Position numbers and translations under genes: made by a program. The notes under the pieces are model-generated. The model saw only the letters and a program-made list of their open reading frames with translations, was not told where the DNA came from and ran no database searches. Shown here one piece after another: positions 49,201 to 55,488 of a stretch of DNA of 64,000 nucleotides. Origin of the DNA: Kingdonia uniflora (taxonomy: Eukaryota; Streptophyta; Magnoliopsida; Ranunculales; Circaeasteraceae); contig JACGCM010002205.1 in NCBI GenBank assembly GCA_014058105.1, forward strand, positions 62,001 through 126,000, in the 5' to 3' direction. Within the stretch, counting starts at the first letter, position 1. Each line of letters opens with the position of its first letter.

Positions 49201-52200
49201 GATGGAAATTGATTGAGTTTAGGATAAACCATACAAAAACTTACGAGTGAAAAAGAAAGCAATTAAAAGTTTCATGAACTTCTGTCAAAAGTTTCATAAA
49301 TGGTGGTCAAACATCGAGTATGTGTTTTTATTATTTATTTATTTTGAAAGAGGACGCTGGAGTTAGGCAGATCCCCACCAGATTTTATTGATCATTACAA
49401 GAATTACAATCTAGGGAATTTTATCCTACTACTGCTATACATAAGTTTACAAGCTCTAGTGGAAAACTAGAGGGAAAAAGATAAACTCGTCATGTATATC
49501 CAGTGTTGATGCAATGAAATTAACCATCTTGTTGCCTTCCCTCTGCTTGTAGATGAACACACTGGAATCCATACTTATCAATGTCTTCTATGTCTTCTAG
49601 CTCTTCTTAGATCATTTAAGCATGACTATGAAGGATTACATTCTGTCATCAGAACTTGAACTGCACAAGTAGAATCTGAAACCACACATAGTCGTTTGAA
49701 TCCCAGAAGACCAGTAATACATATTCCTTCACATATTGCTTTACTTCAATAACCCCAATTCTCATATACTGTCAAAGATTGTGTTAAAAGCTGCAATTGG
49801 GAATCCATTTGGTAGTTTGAAAATTCCTCCAAATGACCTTCTTTCATCATTTACACACCCATCCACATTGAGAATGATTTATTGTTTTCAATCCTGCATC
49901 CACTCAATCCATTTGATTGTTTTTGGTTGCTTTATAACTGGGTTCAAACCCCAGTCTTTAAGGAATATATGAGATGCTAGCTTGTAATGGAAGATGACCT
50001 TTAAGTTATTGCATTTGAAAGATACTTCATAGAAAACTCTTCTAAATATGATGTCAGCAGATATATTGATCTCTTGAAAATGTCTTGCATTCCTTTTTGC
50101 CCATATGTGATAGAAGGTAGCATAGAATGCAACATTCAGAATCTTCCCTCTTTCCACATCATATGATGCTTTTCTGACCAACCAATTGAATTCAGACTCC
50201 CAACCATCAATCAGCCTTGAGAAACCCAGTTTGCTAAGCACAGTAGCACAAAGAGTCTTAGAGAAAGAACATTGAAAACATAAATGATCTCTATTCTCTT
50301 CTGAAGCTCCAATAAGAGAACAGTAAGTAGAATCGAGTTTACCAAGAATTCTCGTGTTTAATCGATTCTTCATAACTAGCCATGCTATGAATGAATGTCT
50401 AGGTACATTGTCTCTGTTCCAAATGATTTTATGCCATCTAACAATAGTTTTTTTTTCTTCCCCTTATGGTATTCCAGGCTAATTTTGTTGTCATCAATGT
50501 TGCCATCAATTTTGTTGTCTCTGTGAAGTTACCATCAATGTTTAAAGTTCAAACCACTTTATCATTTTCATAACTTTGAGGATTATTGGTTGCTTGAATT
50601 TCATGCCAAAATCCCCCCATTTCAACTGATCTATATCTAGTTGTTGGAATGATCCAGTTATCTTCTTGTGTAATATTTGACCATTGCTTTCTTTGGTATT
50701 CCAGATAATATCATGTTAATCATGTTAACATCCCCAAATCATGTAGAAAGTATCCCCTCTTGTAACCATGGATCCTTCCAGAAAGAAGTATTATTTCCAT
50801 TTCCTATAACATGTATACAGTACTTGATAGATATCTCCTTTTTCGACATGGATCTTCAGCCCCATGAGCAGTATGCAGGAAGAGGGACGGTCCAAATGTA
50901 TTATTGATCCATTTGGTCCATAGATTTGCTTTCCTAGATACAAGGTCCCAAATAACTCTTAACATCAGTACATCATTTAATTCTTCAAGTTTCTTGATTC
51001 CCAGACCACCTTAATTCTTAGAAACACAGAAATCTTCCTCCATAAGAGAGTAGTTTATTTTTCCAATTTGATATCTTCTGTGTCATTTTTGTAATAAGGG
51101 GTTCGCATTCCTTTTCTAAGAGTTTTGGAGCTAAGAGAGGGAGCCCAAGATACCTTACTGGTAGTGATTCTCTCTCAAACAACAATATTTCACAAATTTC
51201 CTTTTTTACTTCCTCTCTAGTAGAACCTGAAAAGAAGACTATACTTTTCATGGGGTTAATTTTCAATCCCGACTGCCCTTCAAACCGTGTTAGGATGTTC
51301 TTTACAGTAGAGGCTGAATTCTTGATAGCTTTAAGACATAGGAGCACTTCATCTGCAAACAAGATATGTGAAATGTTTGAACTCTTGCAGCTTGGAAGTA
51401 ACTGGATCTTCCCTTCTTGAGCAGCGTTATTCAATAAGTCAGACACTGGTTGCGTGGAGAATCTTGGCCACTTATCTCAAAAAACAAGTTGTGGAGCACC
51501 AACTCCAACCTCACCATAAACGTAAAATCCACTTTTAACCCAACTTTCTTTTGCACCTTTCTTTTGCAGATAATCTTCTTGTCTTCTTCAAGTGTGAGAA
51601 GAATTCTGCCGTGGCTGTTAAAGATTGTCTCATTATTTTTAATAAGATTACTGGCTTAGATATCAATAACTATAAATCTGTTGTCTACTTCATTAGTGTT
51701 GAACAAGATATTAAAGATGATATTTGCTCTTCAAGGATTACCCCTTGTGTCTACTAGCCTTAAAGCTGGGGACTGCCAAGCTTTAATTGAAAGAACGGTT
51801 ATGAGAATCAAATCCTGGAAGCCTAGAACTCTCACTTATGCAGGGTGGTTGCAGCTGTTGAAATCAGTTCAGTACAGTATTCATGTGTACTGGACTAGTG
51901 TGTTTATTCTTCCCAAGAAAGTCATGCTCCATATTGAAAGAATTTGTGCTTAGTTTATTTGGCATGGTAATGAAGAAAAAAGGTGTGCTCCCACTACTTG
52001 GAGTTAGCTTTGCTACCCAGTGGATGAAGGTGGTCTAGGGTTGAGGGATCTTAGTACTTTGAATGCGCTATCATGAAGCACACTTGCAAATTAGCATCAA
52101 GAGAACTAAGGTTTGACTCTTATTTAGCTATGGAAGCTAGAATTAGCAAAATGTCGTCCACAATGGCAACTGGCTGATCCCTGCTCACCTGAAAAACTCT

Positions 52201-55200
52201 GTCACCAGTATCTATGATACCCTCCCTAGCATTTCTCACAACACTCATTTGAAGGAAAGAATTGTTTGGACTGCTTCTGTGGATAGTAATTTTTCTGTAG
52301 CATTTACTTATGATTGCTTGAGAAGGTTAAACCTAAAGTTAAAAGGAGCAAAGTGTGTTGGTGTACTGAGGCTGTCCCGCGGCACTGCTTCTCTGCTTGG
52401 CAAGCAGTTATAAGCCTCCTTGCTACCTAAGACAGGCTGATGACAAGTAGCATGCTATGCATGTGCATCCTTTGTAGTGCTTCAAATGAAAGTATAGAGC
52501 ATCTCTTTATGGAGTGCTTTATGGTGAACTCTTTGTGGACCACTATCCTCTTAAAGTGAAACACTTAGCAAATTGGCAGCTTCTATGAGGAGTTAGAGTG
52601 GCTTGCTGACCTGCCCGGAAATGACATCAAAACAAGTCCTTCACACATGCTTTAATGCCTTCATTTCTAACATTTAAAAATAAAGGAATCTTAGAACCTT
52701 CAACCAACTCATTAAGGCTCCTCAATTTAATCTTAGCGATATAGTTTATACCCCCTCTAGTAGGGCAGTTTCGAAGAAATGGAATCTTTCTTCTATTCTA
52801 AAGGTGAAACTCCACCAAATGGTCAGTTGTAAACCTCCTGAAGCAGCTATTCTTAGAATTAACACTAATGGTTCTCTATCTAGCACTAGAGGGGGTTACG
52901 GAGGGCTAGTAAAAGATCACCTTGGGGACTGTCTTCTATGCCTCACTGGTTGCTCTCCTCCTGAAACTATAACCTATCATGAGAAGCAGGCCACTGAATT
53001 TGGCCTAAGACTAGCTGTAAGGGATTGAAGAAGGTGAGTGTTTGCACAGACTCCAGTGCTACGGAAATGCCACTATTTGATCCAATCCATCAGATCCATG
53101 ATTCCCCTTTTAAATTACTTTTAGTATTTTTCATGATTTTAGAGAAGCAAATCACGGTACTGATTATTTGGCATCCTTAGGAATACCTTTTGGGGAAGTT
53201 GCAATGCCCCCTGGATCCTTCTCTTCTAAATTTTGTATTAAAGTAAAAATGGATGCCAGGGGAAAGAAATTCATTAGGATGTTATTTTTGTTGTGATAAA
53301 TTTACAGCAGGTTTGGGGGTCTGCCTAACCTTCGCTTTGCTTTGCAAAAAAAATGTTGGGACACCAGTTTGACGGGTAGTATTCCAATTTCTTGGTCATC
53401 CCTCTATTTTTAGAGATTTCTTTCACTGATCATTTAATTTCATACTGAAGGTCCTTCCAACGTGTAACCTAGGTAACGACACGGATAAGGGGTGTCGGAA
53501 ACGGCAAAAAATAGAAAAGTACCTTGTAAATAGTGTTGGACATTGTATTGATGTGTCAGAGTGTCGGGGTTTTGGACACGCTTTTTCTTTTTAAAATGAA
53601 GTGTCGGTGTTACCTAGTATGTAACTTAAAGAAAAATAGATTTAGTGTCTACGTCGTAGCTATTCATTGCCACCCACATATTGCTTGACTAATTCTACCT
53701 TCATCTCTTAAGCTTCTTTTTCTTCGCTATTGTCAGCCATGTAACCTCGGTTCACCTCAACTACCACATCTTCTAGCCATTTCTGTGTGTTCTCCCTTCT
53801 GTCTCCATGTCTCTTTCATTCGAGCTTCCCTCACTTCCTCTCTACATCGCTCCTCATGCCACTATTATATTAATGTAGAATTTATAGGGAATTTGATGTA
53901 GGAGATACATGGGACAAGCCCGAAAAAAGACCAACATTCCAGTGCACAAGAATAAAAGATACGAATACCGATGGGACACCCGACCTAGAAGCCAGTAAAC
54001 CCAAGAAATCACACTCAAGAGTCTGGTCCTGATTCGTTACAGATTAATTCTGGTTTTCATTATTTATTGTTTCTGAAACTATTTATTTGTTTGATCCTTT
54101 AGAATCTACGGTTTTCTAACTTAATTAAAGTATGGAGCTTCTTTATTGTGTTTTAGTTAATGTGGAATCATCATCTATGAGAGGCCCTTGGTAGATTATT
54201 TTCATAAAATTCAACTAACTATTCAATCTGTCAAACTTTTATACCAGTTATTTTATATCTGCTTGTGGACTCGAGATATTTAGTTCTTCGTCGTGGATTT
54301 GAGATTTTATCAAGGCTTCTATGTTATTAGAATTTTTCTCTGTTTTTACAGATTAATGTCTTACTATTTTTATATATCTTTAAGCATGGCTATCGGCTAT
54401 CGGCTATCGGCTATCATACCTAACCAGAACTCCTTCCTCTAACCTCTCCTCCTCATTTCTCCCTTCTACCCTCCAGCCACCCGAATAGATATTTTCATGA
54501 CAGGGACTCCATCATTCTCCACACTGAGATACGAAATAGCAGCTTAAAGGGGCTTTATTCAATCTAAATGTCAGTTTTGTATGTCTCCTTGAGTACACTA
54601 AAAATATCCCCCTCTCCAGCCTGCATTGCATCCTCCATTTTTTCTATAATGGCAGATACCGTCAGTCCATCACTGATCCACCATTTTGCAACCTCAATCT
54701 TTGCTCCGTCACTGCTCAACCACTGTACTTCTCACATTATAATTACATATGACTTTATACATTTTAGCACATTTAAATCACTATTTGAGATGTTCCCAAG
54801 CATTTTAAATTGAAACAAGAATCTATAAACCACACATCAACACATTACCTCCATATCTCTCTGCCTCCTTATTGTAATCAAGCAGTATCTGTTCAACTTT
54901 CTTCCCAGTCATATAATCAAACCCCGCCGAAGGCGAACTAAACGAAATAAACTTTTCTTGCAAGCTCGCTAACCTCCGACAATAAATGGGATACTGTTTA
55001 CCTTCTTCGACACGCCTATAATACAACCTGCCACAACAAAACCCACCCTTTCATCAAAACAACTCATATTCTAAACTTCTAACCTAAACAACACATTTAT
55101 GCAAATAAATAACTTACCAAGGACCCCATCGAATGGGCGTACTACAAAGATTCGTCGCCATTCGACTAACCATCTCCGTCATAAGCTTCTGTTGGAGTCG

Positions 55201-55488
55201 TTCGGTGTCGGACATCACAGCTTCAATGTACTTCTCTTCTTGCTCAAGGTACATTTGCATATGCCGCATCGATGTTTTGTCGGAGATATTTGACATCCAA
55301 TGGTAAGGGTCTTCCCATGTATGGTTGTGATGAGTGAATGAGACTGGATTCTTTGGAGGGTTTGGGGGTTTTGGAGATGGTGGCGATGGGGAGGGTTGGG
55401 GCTTTGGGGAAGATTTGAAGTGTGCAAAACGGAGAAGAATTAGAAATTTGAAGTTGTGGGGAGTGCGTTGTTGGAGGAGATTTTGCAT
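16027..55488 (-). CDS. Prolyl oligopeptidase family protein (S9A/oligopeptidase B-like, AT5G66960-type), 11 coding exons
   Basis: The exons join into one 793-residue frame: 55,488-55,118; 55,027-54,849; 47,826-47,604; 47,513-47,372; 47,290-47,093; 46,968-46,837; 28,108-27,980; 21,815-21,397; 21,111-20,895; 17,593-17,403; 16,207-16,027. All introns are GT-AG and the phases agree. Residues 1-30 are Arg-rich and acid-free (RTPHNFKFLILLRFAHFK), perhaps an organelle-targeting peptide. About 50-450 form the N-terminal and beta-propeller part (TWEDPYHWM, SPDHRFLAYTMYDKD, IRHTKDFQFMTVNTFS). About 490-790 form the alpha/beta-hydrolase part (LLDRGWVVAYADVRGGGGGG, GRRTKKLNSIKDYI, YPAIFVTSSFNTR). Family members normally cleave short peptides with a Ser-Asp-His triad. 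Here the nucleophile elbow reads GYCAGG (Cys647), the Asp region reads SSFNTR, and no GHxG histidine follows. It may be a pseudopeptidase. Thirty-seven kb of intron is mostly transposon. Confidence 0.9.
16208..17402. other. Intron 10 of the oligopeptidase gene, no gene content
   Basis: 1,195 bp of AT-rich intron. I see no transposon termini, repeats or coding frames in it. Confidence 0.5.
17403..17593 (-). CDS. Oligopeptidase exon 10
   Basis: Acceptor gcag. Encodes VPFLDPCNTLLYPILPF, YEEFGHPKELDDFEAIRKYS and YPAIFVTSSFNTR. The Asp normally found after VTSGxxD is Asn732/Thr733. Donor gtaaag. Confidence 0.85.
17774..18180. mobile_element. Foldback MITE with long inverted arms (intron 9)
   Basis: The left arm (tgggagaggatctgtggaca...) and right arm (...tgttcacggatccgctccca) are inverted copies over roughly 110 bp. 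Both contain acccccttttagaacacc, ttttttggaacacctaaaaa and atctccttatcat. TA lies on both sides, consistent with a Tc1/mariner-type TA duplication, though the local AT repeats make the exact duplication ambiguous. No coding capacity. Confidence 0.75.
18562..19878. mobile_element. Emigrant/pogo-like MITE (interrupted)
   Basis: The termini CAGTAAAACTC on the left and GGGGTTTTACTG on the right are inverted and flanked by TA. Subterminal cctctatagtaata motifs recur at both ends. These resemble the plant Emigrant/Lemi1 terminal repeat (cagtaaaacctctataa), from memory. An 815-bp element is inserted at 18,937; without it this MITE is about 490 bp. Confidence 0.75.
18937..19751. mobile_element. MULE-type MITE nested in the Emigrant-like element
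   Basis: An exact 10-bp duplication catatagtac flanks it (18,927-18,936 and 19,752-19,761). Its ends are inverted over about 50 bp: ccgattttgctgacc on the left against ggtcaacaaaatcgg on the right, each followed inward by a gggcggtc-type block and a tctattg stretch. A target duplication of 9-11 bp fits Mutator-like elements. No ORF. Confidence 0.75.
20173..20589. mobile_element. hAT-like MITE rich in gtgtccgacac, copy 1
   Basis: Inverted ends ctatgtaaca and tgttacatag, flanked by gttattgg (20,165-20,172) and gttcttgg (20,590-20,597), an 8-bp duplication with one mismatch. Both subterminal regions carry gtgtccgacacg-like palindromes. A shorter relative lies at about 53,473-53,618. Confidence 0.7.
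20895..21111 (-). CDS. Oligopeptidase exon 9 (nucleophile elbow)
   Basis: Acceptor gttag. Encodes a six-Gly run, KKWHHDGRRTKKLNSIKDYI, then KLAGRGYCAGGLLVASAIN. The GxSxGG elbow has Cys647 (TGT, 20,966-20,964) in place of Ser, and Arg644 (CGG) where the related plant protein has Trp (from memory). The frame is intact and the donor is gtatgc. Confidence 0.9.
21397..21815 (-). CDS. Oligopeptidase exon 8
   Basis: Acceptor gacag. Encodes MPDAVVDYELINGNWFIVQQ, the SSHDGVVVPLTIVYS entry into the hydrolase domain, and ILHGYGAYGELLDKRW to YADVR. The Arg codon is split with exon 9. Confidence 0.9.
22465..24950 (-). pseudogene. L1-type LINE, 5'-truncated, reverse transcriptase to zf-RVT (intron 7)
   Basis: Sense with the host gene. 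The order on the minus strand is the start of the RT domain (RPRLDGLDFD near 24,890), FFSKCWHILKEDLM and LIPKIFGAGELKNFRPISLM (24,756-24,451), KIDFEKAYNHV (about 24,400), RGIRQGDPL (about 24,215), LPTTYLGKSLG (about 23,990), then zf-RVT pieces (23,802-23,593; 23,194-22,982) and CLLCGVADETIDHLFLHC (22,970). The FADD motif is deleted and the frame is broken repeatedly. The 3' end is an A-rich tail near 22,470 after an aataaa-like signal. Confidence 0.8.
24951..27650. other. Intron 7 segment of unknown origin, no gene
   Basis: About 2.7 kb that looks unlike its surroundings. It is less AT-rich and full of purine-runs such as agaaagaaa and of ctttcttgct and gcgacagcgaagtgaagc phrases. It resembles plant mitochondrial intergenic DNA in style, but I recognise no organelle gene in it. 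No plausible protein is encoded. Confidence 0.35.
27980..28108 (-). CDS. Oligopeptidase exon 7
   Basis: Acceptor gacag. Encodes GAVSLRKLNPRFLPLPEH and PGPNYDYYSKTMRFTISSPV, ending the propeller. It joins exon 6 (K|G) and exon 8 (V|M) in phase, which shows that exon 6 skips 18.7 kb to reach it. Confidence 0.85.
28109..29957. other. Right part of intron 6 (downstream side), no recognised element
   Basis: About 1.8 kb of intron between exon 7 and the recognisable start of the LINE. The last few hundred bases may be the LINE 5' UTR or ORF1 start. The open frames at 29,093-29,590 have no recognised match. Confidence 0.45.
29958..31620 (+). pseudogene. L1-type LINE, fragment 1: ORF1 and endonuclease start
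   Basis: Antisense to the host gene. ORF1 of the DUF4283 type is visible (DEFPPLNKKYT about 30,015; LNWASVMG about 30,082; YYMVGYFIGKRLDYW about 30,228), then a zinc-knuckle lead-in (IRVQAEYSWIPAKCTICKVF, about 30,670). ORF2 begins near 31,519 with ATWNIRGLNDSVKQKEV, the standard L1 endonuclease N-terminus. The reading is broken by an LTR insertion at about 31,621 and resumes at 34,763. Confidence 0.75.
31621..31976 (-). repeat. 3' LTR of the gag-only element
   Basis: Matches 34,382-34,757; both contain aattatagcggaagcaa, caacaccaactctaac and ctctctccacactccc. The CT microsatellite is shorter in this copy than in its partner. Confidence 0.8.
32061..34129 (-). pseudogene. Gag region of the gag-only LTR element, fragmented
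   Basis: Minus-strand frames run 34,129-33,911, 33,732-33,379, 33,309-32,722 and 32,559-32,061. Recognisable pieces are LHFPEFDSKADVDAFMD (start of a retrotrans_gag domain), QGLRQKLKTVDEYTYEFYLL and SRFKTGLSKKIHDEL, followed by a decayed zinc knuckle YNCGKTGQMRRDT. Stops and shifts separate the frames. No protease or pol motif follows. Confidence 0.65.
34370..34381 (-). other. Primer-binding site of the gag-only element
   Basis: On the minus strand tggcatcagagc, one mismatch from the initiator-Met site, starts directly at the inner edge of the LTR. Confidence 0.75.
34382..34757 (-). repeat. 5' LTR of the gag-only element
   Basis: Partner of 31,621-31,976. It contains a CT microsatellite at about 34,469-34,498. 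The outer end reads TGATAGGTCGTGG on the minus strand. Confidence 0.8.
34763..35711 (+). pseudogene. L1-type LINE, fragment 2: endonuclease to reverse transcriptase start
   Basis: The endonuclease resumes (IKTKLVNGNETAIKNICP, then VTNLDYM) just after the LTR element. Near 35,480-35,700 the RT lead-in appears as STWNIIKDDYLKAIKNFF, then ISVVWKVKCPASLGNCRPIS and VISKIITLRLSLL. Stops are frequent. An AT microsatellite sits at about 35,107-35,138. The gypsy 5' LTR begins at 35,712. Confidence 0.7.
35712..36320 (+). repeat. 5' LTR of the gypsy element
   Basis: Begins tgatccaggaagatctag. It carries four pairs of tcgttcgaacga-like palindromes between about 35,753 and 36,062. The right end was set by comparison with the reverse solo copy at 44,345-44,898. 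Confidence 0.7.
36416..37396 (+). pseudogene. Gypsy gag remnant
   Basis: A coiled-coil-like start (MGNSKDRLSKLENQVFNL from 36,464) is followed by a charged linker, a broken capsid region (KLDNWINRLEIARYI, about 36,780) and a zinc knuckle reading CSHCKANGHILDKC (about 37,350-37,394, intact CCHC spacing). Stops and frame changes separate them. Confidence 0.65.
37389..37889 (+). pseudogene. Gypsy protease remnant
   Basis: Frame with FHVSIQVKQSLEEAIIDPGS followed by QKNLTSE. The retropepsin signature (I/V)DSGSxxNLIS appears with Ser changed to Pro. The 'LLDVYLTFW' stretch replaces the usual LxDVYD(I/V)LxG. Confidence 0.65.
38094..38681 (+). pseudogene. Gypsy reverse transcriptase fragment
   Basis: 195 open codons with classical RT blocks: GVINLSCSPCGSPVLLVLKK, WRMCADYHVLNKITV, YPFPRIDDLLDEL, TKLNLKSGYHQVRI (Asp of 'KxDLxSGYHQ' changed to Asn), VMPFGLCNVPATL and the catalytic VYLDDILIY. 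It stops at a TAG (38,679-38,681) and resumes out of frame (LEFIVSRCELKVDPEKV, 38,785). One catalytic Asp is lost. Confidence 0.8.
39055..39369 (+). pseudogene. Gypsy RNase H fragment
   Basis: FEVEADASDYALGAVLLQ (RNase H start), YPTYNKEFFALHQSVKHW and SDHKPLQFLATQ are all in place. The frame ends at TAA after YLQQFT. The catalytic Asp and Glu positions look kept, unlike in the flanking RT. Confidence 0.75.
39448..40508 (+). pseudogene. Gypsy integrase, core deleted
   Basis: The HHCC zinc region is decayed: HYTWVTGHFEIEKTLLNLR, with a stop after RRYVY and the final Cys lost in 'CVLYNTSK'. The first catalytic Asp is Asn (ISINFMGGFPMTK). After DRFSKMIVF the sequence collapses into small tandem duplications (39,931-40,012) and the segment with the second catalytic Asp is missing. 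It resumes at GHFWRSLWGM, then STAFHPQTNGQTEVVN and HPKTWDESLPYLQFAFNR. The C-terminal part continues after the TRIM at 42,204. Confidence 0.75.
40509..42203 (+). mobile_element. TRIM-like small LTR element inserted in the gypsy integrase
   Basis: LTRs 40,509-40,677 (169 bp) and 42,045-42,203 (159 bp) both run tgttg(g/a)ag...ttctaca. An exact 5-bp duplication gcatt flanks the element (40,504-40,508; 42,204-42,208). The primer site tggtataagagc follows the 5' LTR (one change from the Met site). The purine tract gtgagggggag precedes the 3' LTR. The 1.37-kb interior has no coding frame and contains a 137-bp tandem duplication. The integrase frame reads across the insertion if one duplicate is dropped. 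Confidence 0.88.
41708..41981 (+). repeat. 137-bp tandem duplication inside the TRIM
   Basis: Two head-to-tail copies (41,708-41,844 and 41,845-41,981), each starting gatgtgtgaagctttaaaatg and ending near cttattgt, nearly identical. The duplication ends shortly before the purine tract. Confidence 0.85.
42204..42561 (+). pseudogene. Gypsy integrase C-terminal region
   Basis: LKPIRYGPFTIFKKIGDNAF and VINIEHLKLFEPS form the post-DDE SH3-like region of gypsy integrases, ending with 'VDDLW' and a VGKKGQLPSKSK tail. No clear chromodomain is visible. The frame continues directly from the part at 40,508 once the TRIM is ignored. Confidence 0.75.
42648..42857 (+). repeat. Truncated 3' LTR of the gypsy element
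   Basis: Starts tgatcaatgaggatctag after the purine tract aaagggtggag. It follows the 5' LTR for about 210 bases and breaks off at cctcgtgttcga, directly before a C-rich run. About two thirds of the LTR is missing. Confidence 0.75.
42860..42890 (-). other. Potential G-quadruplex run
   Basis: The plus strand is almost pure C (five or more runs of three or more C). On the minus strand, the transcribed sense of the oligopeptidase intron, this gives at least four G-tracts with short loops. It sits exactly at the break of the gypsy 3' LTR. Confidence 0.6.
42891..43248 (+). pseudogene. L1-type LINE, fragment 3: reverse transcriptase with 89-bp duplication
   Basis: RT resumes with FFEGRQISDKLLIVQEQM, TKIDLMKAY and HKFIEWIEQCLQL. 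An 89-bp tandem duplication (42,994-43,082 and 43,083-43,171, starting aacctaagtgtaca) repeats the IDLMKAY block and, not being a multiple of three, shifts the frame. The catalytic-site Asp (KAYDTV) survives only in the second copy. Confidence 0.75.
43249..43634 (+). repeat. Solo LTR inserted in the LINE
   Basis: A non-LINE block with LTR-like traits: it starts tgtgg, ends ttctaca, contains ctctataaatagg (TATA, about 43,490) and, about 70 bases later, aataaa. LINE RT motifs stop before it (VTCINQWLPG) and resume after it (HRGLRKGDPISPYLF). I could not identify a clear target duplication, so the boundaries are approximate. Confidence 0.55.
43635..44344 (+). pseudogene. L1-type LINE, fragment 4: reverse transcriptase palm and thumb
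   Basis: RGLRKGDPISPYLFVL (43,663), then LAFADELSIFF (the FADD box as FADE, about 43,800), LGFNKENPPFKYLGIPL (about 43,965) and GGLGMINLL (about 44,300). Frames shift several times. Confidence 0.7.
44345..44898 (-). repeat. Solo LTR of the same gypsy family, opposite orientation
   Basis: Its reverse complement follows the gypsy 5' LTR from taatccaggaggatct to ctaattcgattgtagatta. It shares the paired tcgttcgaacga palindromes (for example at about 44,599, 44,683 and 44,820), 'aaacttgtaacc' and 'ggcaaggctaggcaa'. No internal gypsy sequence is attached. It splits the LINE between 'GGLGMINLL' and the next LINE block at 44,899. Confidence 0.75.
44971..45285. mobile_element. PIF/Harbinger-type MITE, copy 2
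   Basis: Inverted ends gagcatttgc and ggagatgctc with TTA duplicated on both sides (44,968-44,970; 45,286-45,288). Related in reverse orientation to 9,181-9,647. The LINE frame reads straight across the site (TYLLR then ERNFWSIN) when the element and one TTA are removed, so the duplication is certain. Confidence 0.85.
45286..46430 (+). pseudogene. L1-type LINE, fragment 5: zf-RVT and RNase H tail
   Basis: ERNFWSINVSNDCRWSW and FITHIIGDGNETKF begin the zf-RVT part (about 45,295-45,420). It is degenerate from 45,430. An RNase H-like (RVT_3) stretch appears at 46,236-46,415 (VTYHEMKAVCRELQLSLW, ITDSELVAAIS). The 3' end near 46,430 is not clear. With 44,899-44,970 this completes a LINE of about 5 kb once insertions are removed. 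Confidence 0.65.
46837..46968 (-). CDS. Oligopeptidase exon 6
   Basis: Acceptor tacag. Encodes VVFLDETDFVIEDVDFNDTH to SVTLPLAYEK. The consensus donor gtgagt at 46,836 opens the 18.7-kb intron 6. Confidence 0.85.
47093..47290 (-). CDS. Oligopeptidase exon 5
   Basis: Acceptor tgtag. Encodes VYLINAVNPLSG and CIVEHHQGYLYLFTDAAKEG, a well-conserved propeller region (HHQGxLYLFT). Phase-0 donor gtcagt. Confidence 0.85.
47372..47513 (-). CDS. Oligopeptidase exon 4
   Basis: Acceptor aatag. Encodes IFCSVLGSNHDDVLLLDEP and IRHTKDFQFMTVNTFSDTF, ending on a complete AAG codon before gtatct. Confidence 0.85.
47604..47826 (-). CDS. Oligopeptidase exon 3
   Basis: Begins after ttcag. Encodes EELSEVSPDHRFLAYTMYDK and DRVASMAWAKDGKALLYTVT, typical propeller blades. 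The donor is gttggt at 47,603 (non-consensus beyond GT) and the next intron is 90 bp. Confidence 0.85.
47827..49325. other. Start of the transposon-free part of intron 2
   Basis: About 1.5 kb adjacent to exon 3. No gene, repeat or transposon end was recognised. Confidence 0.45.
49330..51446 (-). pseudogene. L1-type LINE, 5'-truncated, minus strand (intron 2)
   Basis: RT palm at 51,446-51,018: ISHILFADEVLLCLKA (FADD box as FADE), GLKINPMKSIVFFSG and LPVRYLGLPLLAPKL. The zf-RVT part is at 50,373-49,888: STYCSLIGASEENRDHLCFQC and IWAKRNARHFQEI. The 3' tail near 49,380-49,330 reads ctgcctaactcc then an A-rich end. It begins abruptly at about 51,446, where an oppositely oriented LINE starts. Confidence 0.75.
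51460..53352 (+). pseudogene. L1-type LINE, 5'-truncated, plus strand (intron 2)
   Basis: Starts in the RT palm (LSFADNLLVFFKCEKN, 51,557; FADD as FADN), then GLDINNYKSVVYF, GLPLVSTSLKAGDCQAL and RIKSWKPRTLTYAGWLQLL. The zf-RVT part (CILCSASNESIEHLFMECF-like, about 52,460-52,530) and an RNase H-like end (AILRINTNGSLSSTRGGYGG, 52,847; TYHEKQATEFGLRLAVRD) follow. It ends ggtctgcctaacc then an A8 run at 53,345-53,352. Stops are scattered. Confidence 0.75.
53473..53618. mobile_element. hAT-like MITE rich in gtgtcgg, copy 2
   Basis: Ends taggtaacgacac and gtgtcggtgttaccta are inverted, apart from a three-base gap, and the interior repeats gtgtcgg and ggacac. It is a shorter relative of 20,173-20,589. 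The duplication is unclear. Confidence 0.55.
53619..54848. other. Left part of intron 2, no gene
   Basis: About 1.2 kb of AT-rich intron next to exon 2. The only structure is a 7-bp tandem at 54,388-54,415. Confidence 0.5.
54388..54415 (+). repeat. 7-bp tandem repeat (ggctatc x4)
   Basis: Four perfect copies of ggctatc. Confidence 0.9.
54849..55027 (-). CDS. Oligopeptidase exon 2
   Basis: Starts after a gcag acceptor and encodes LYYRRVEEGKQYPIYCRRL through LLDYNKEAERYG, a segment conserved in S9A peptidases (oligopeptidase B has 'YxRxxxGKxYPxxCR'). The gtaatg donor opens the 7.0-kb intron 2. Confidence 0.85.
55118..55488 (-). CDS. Oligopeptidase exon 1 (N-terminus)
   Basis: It encodes residues 1-123 plus two bases of the Trp124 codon. 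The ATG at 55,488 starts MQNLLQQRTPHNFKFLILLR, then a Pro/Ser-rich linker and the conserved TWEDPYHWM. The donor is gtaagt at 55,117; intron 1 is 90 bp. Confidence 0.85.

Noticed and set aside
51018..53352. Single LINE inverted by twin priming
   Set aside because: Both halves include RT palm and zf-RVT, so they overlap in content and must be two copies.
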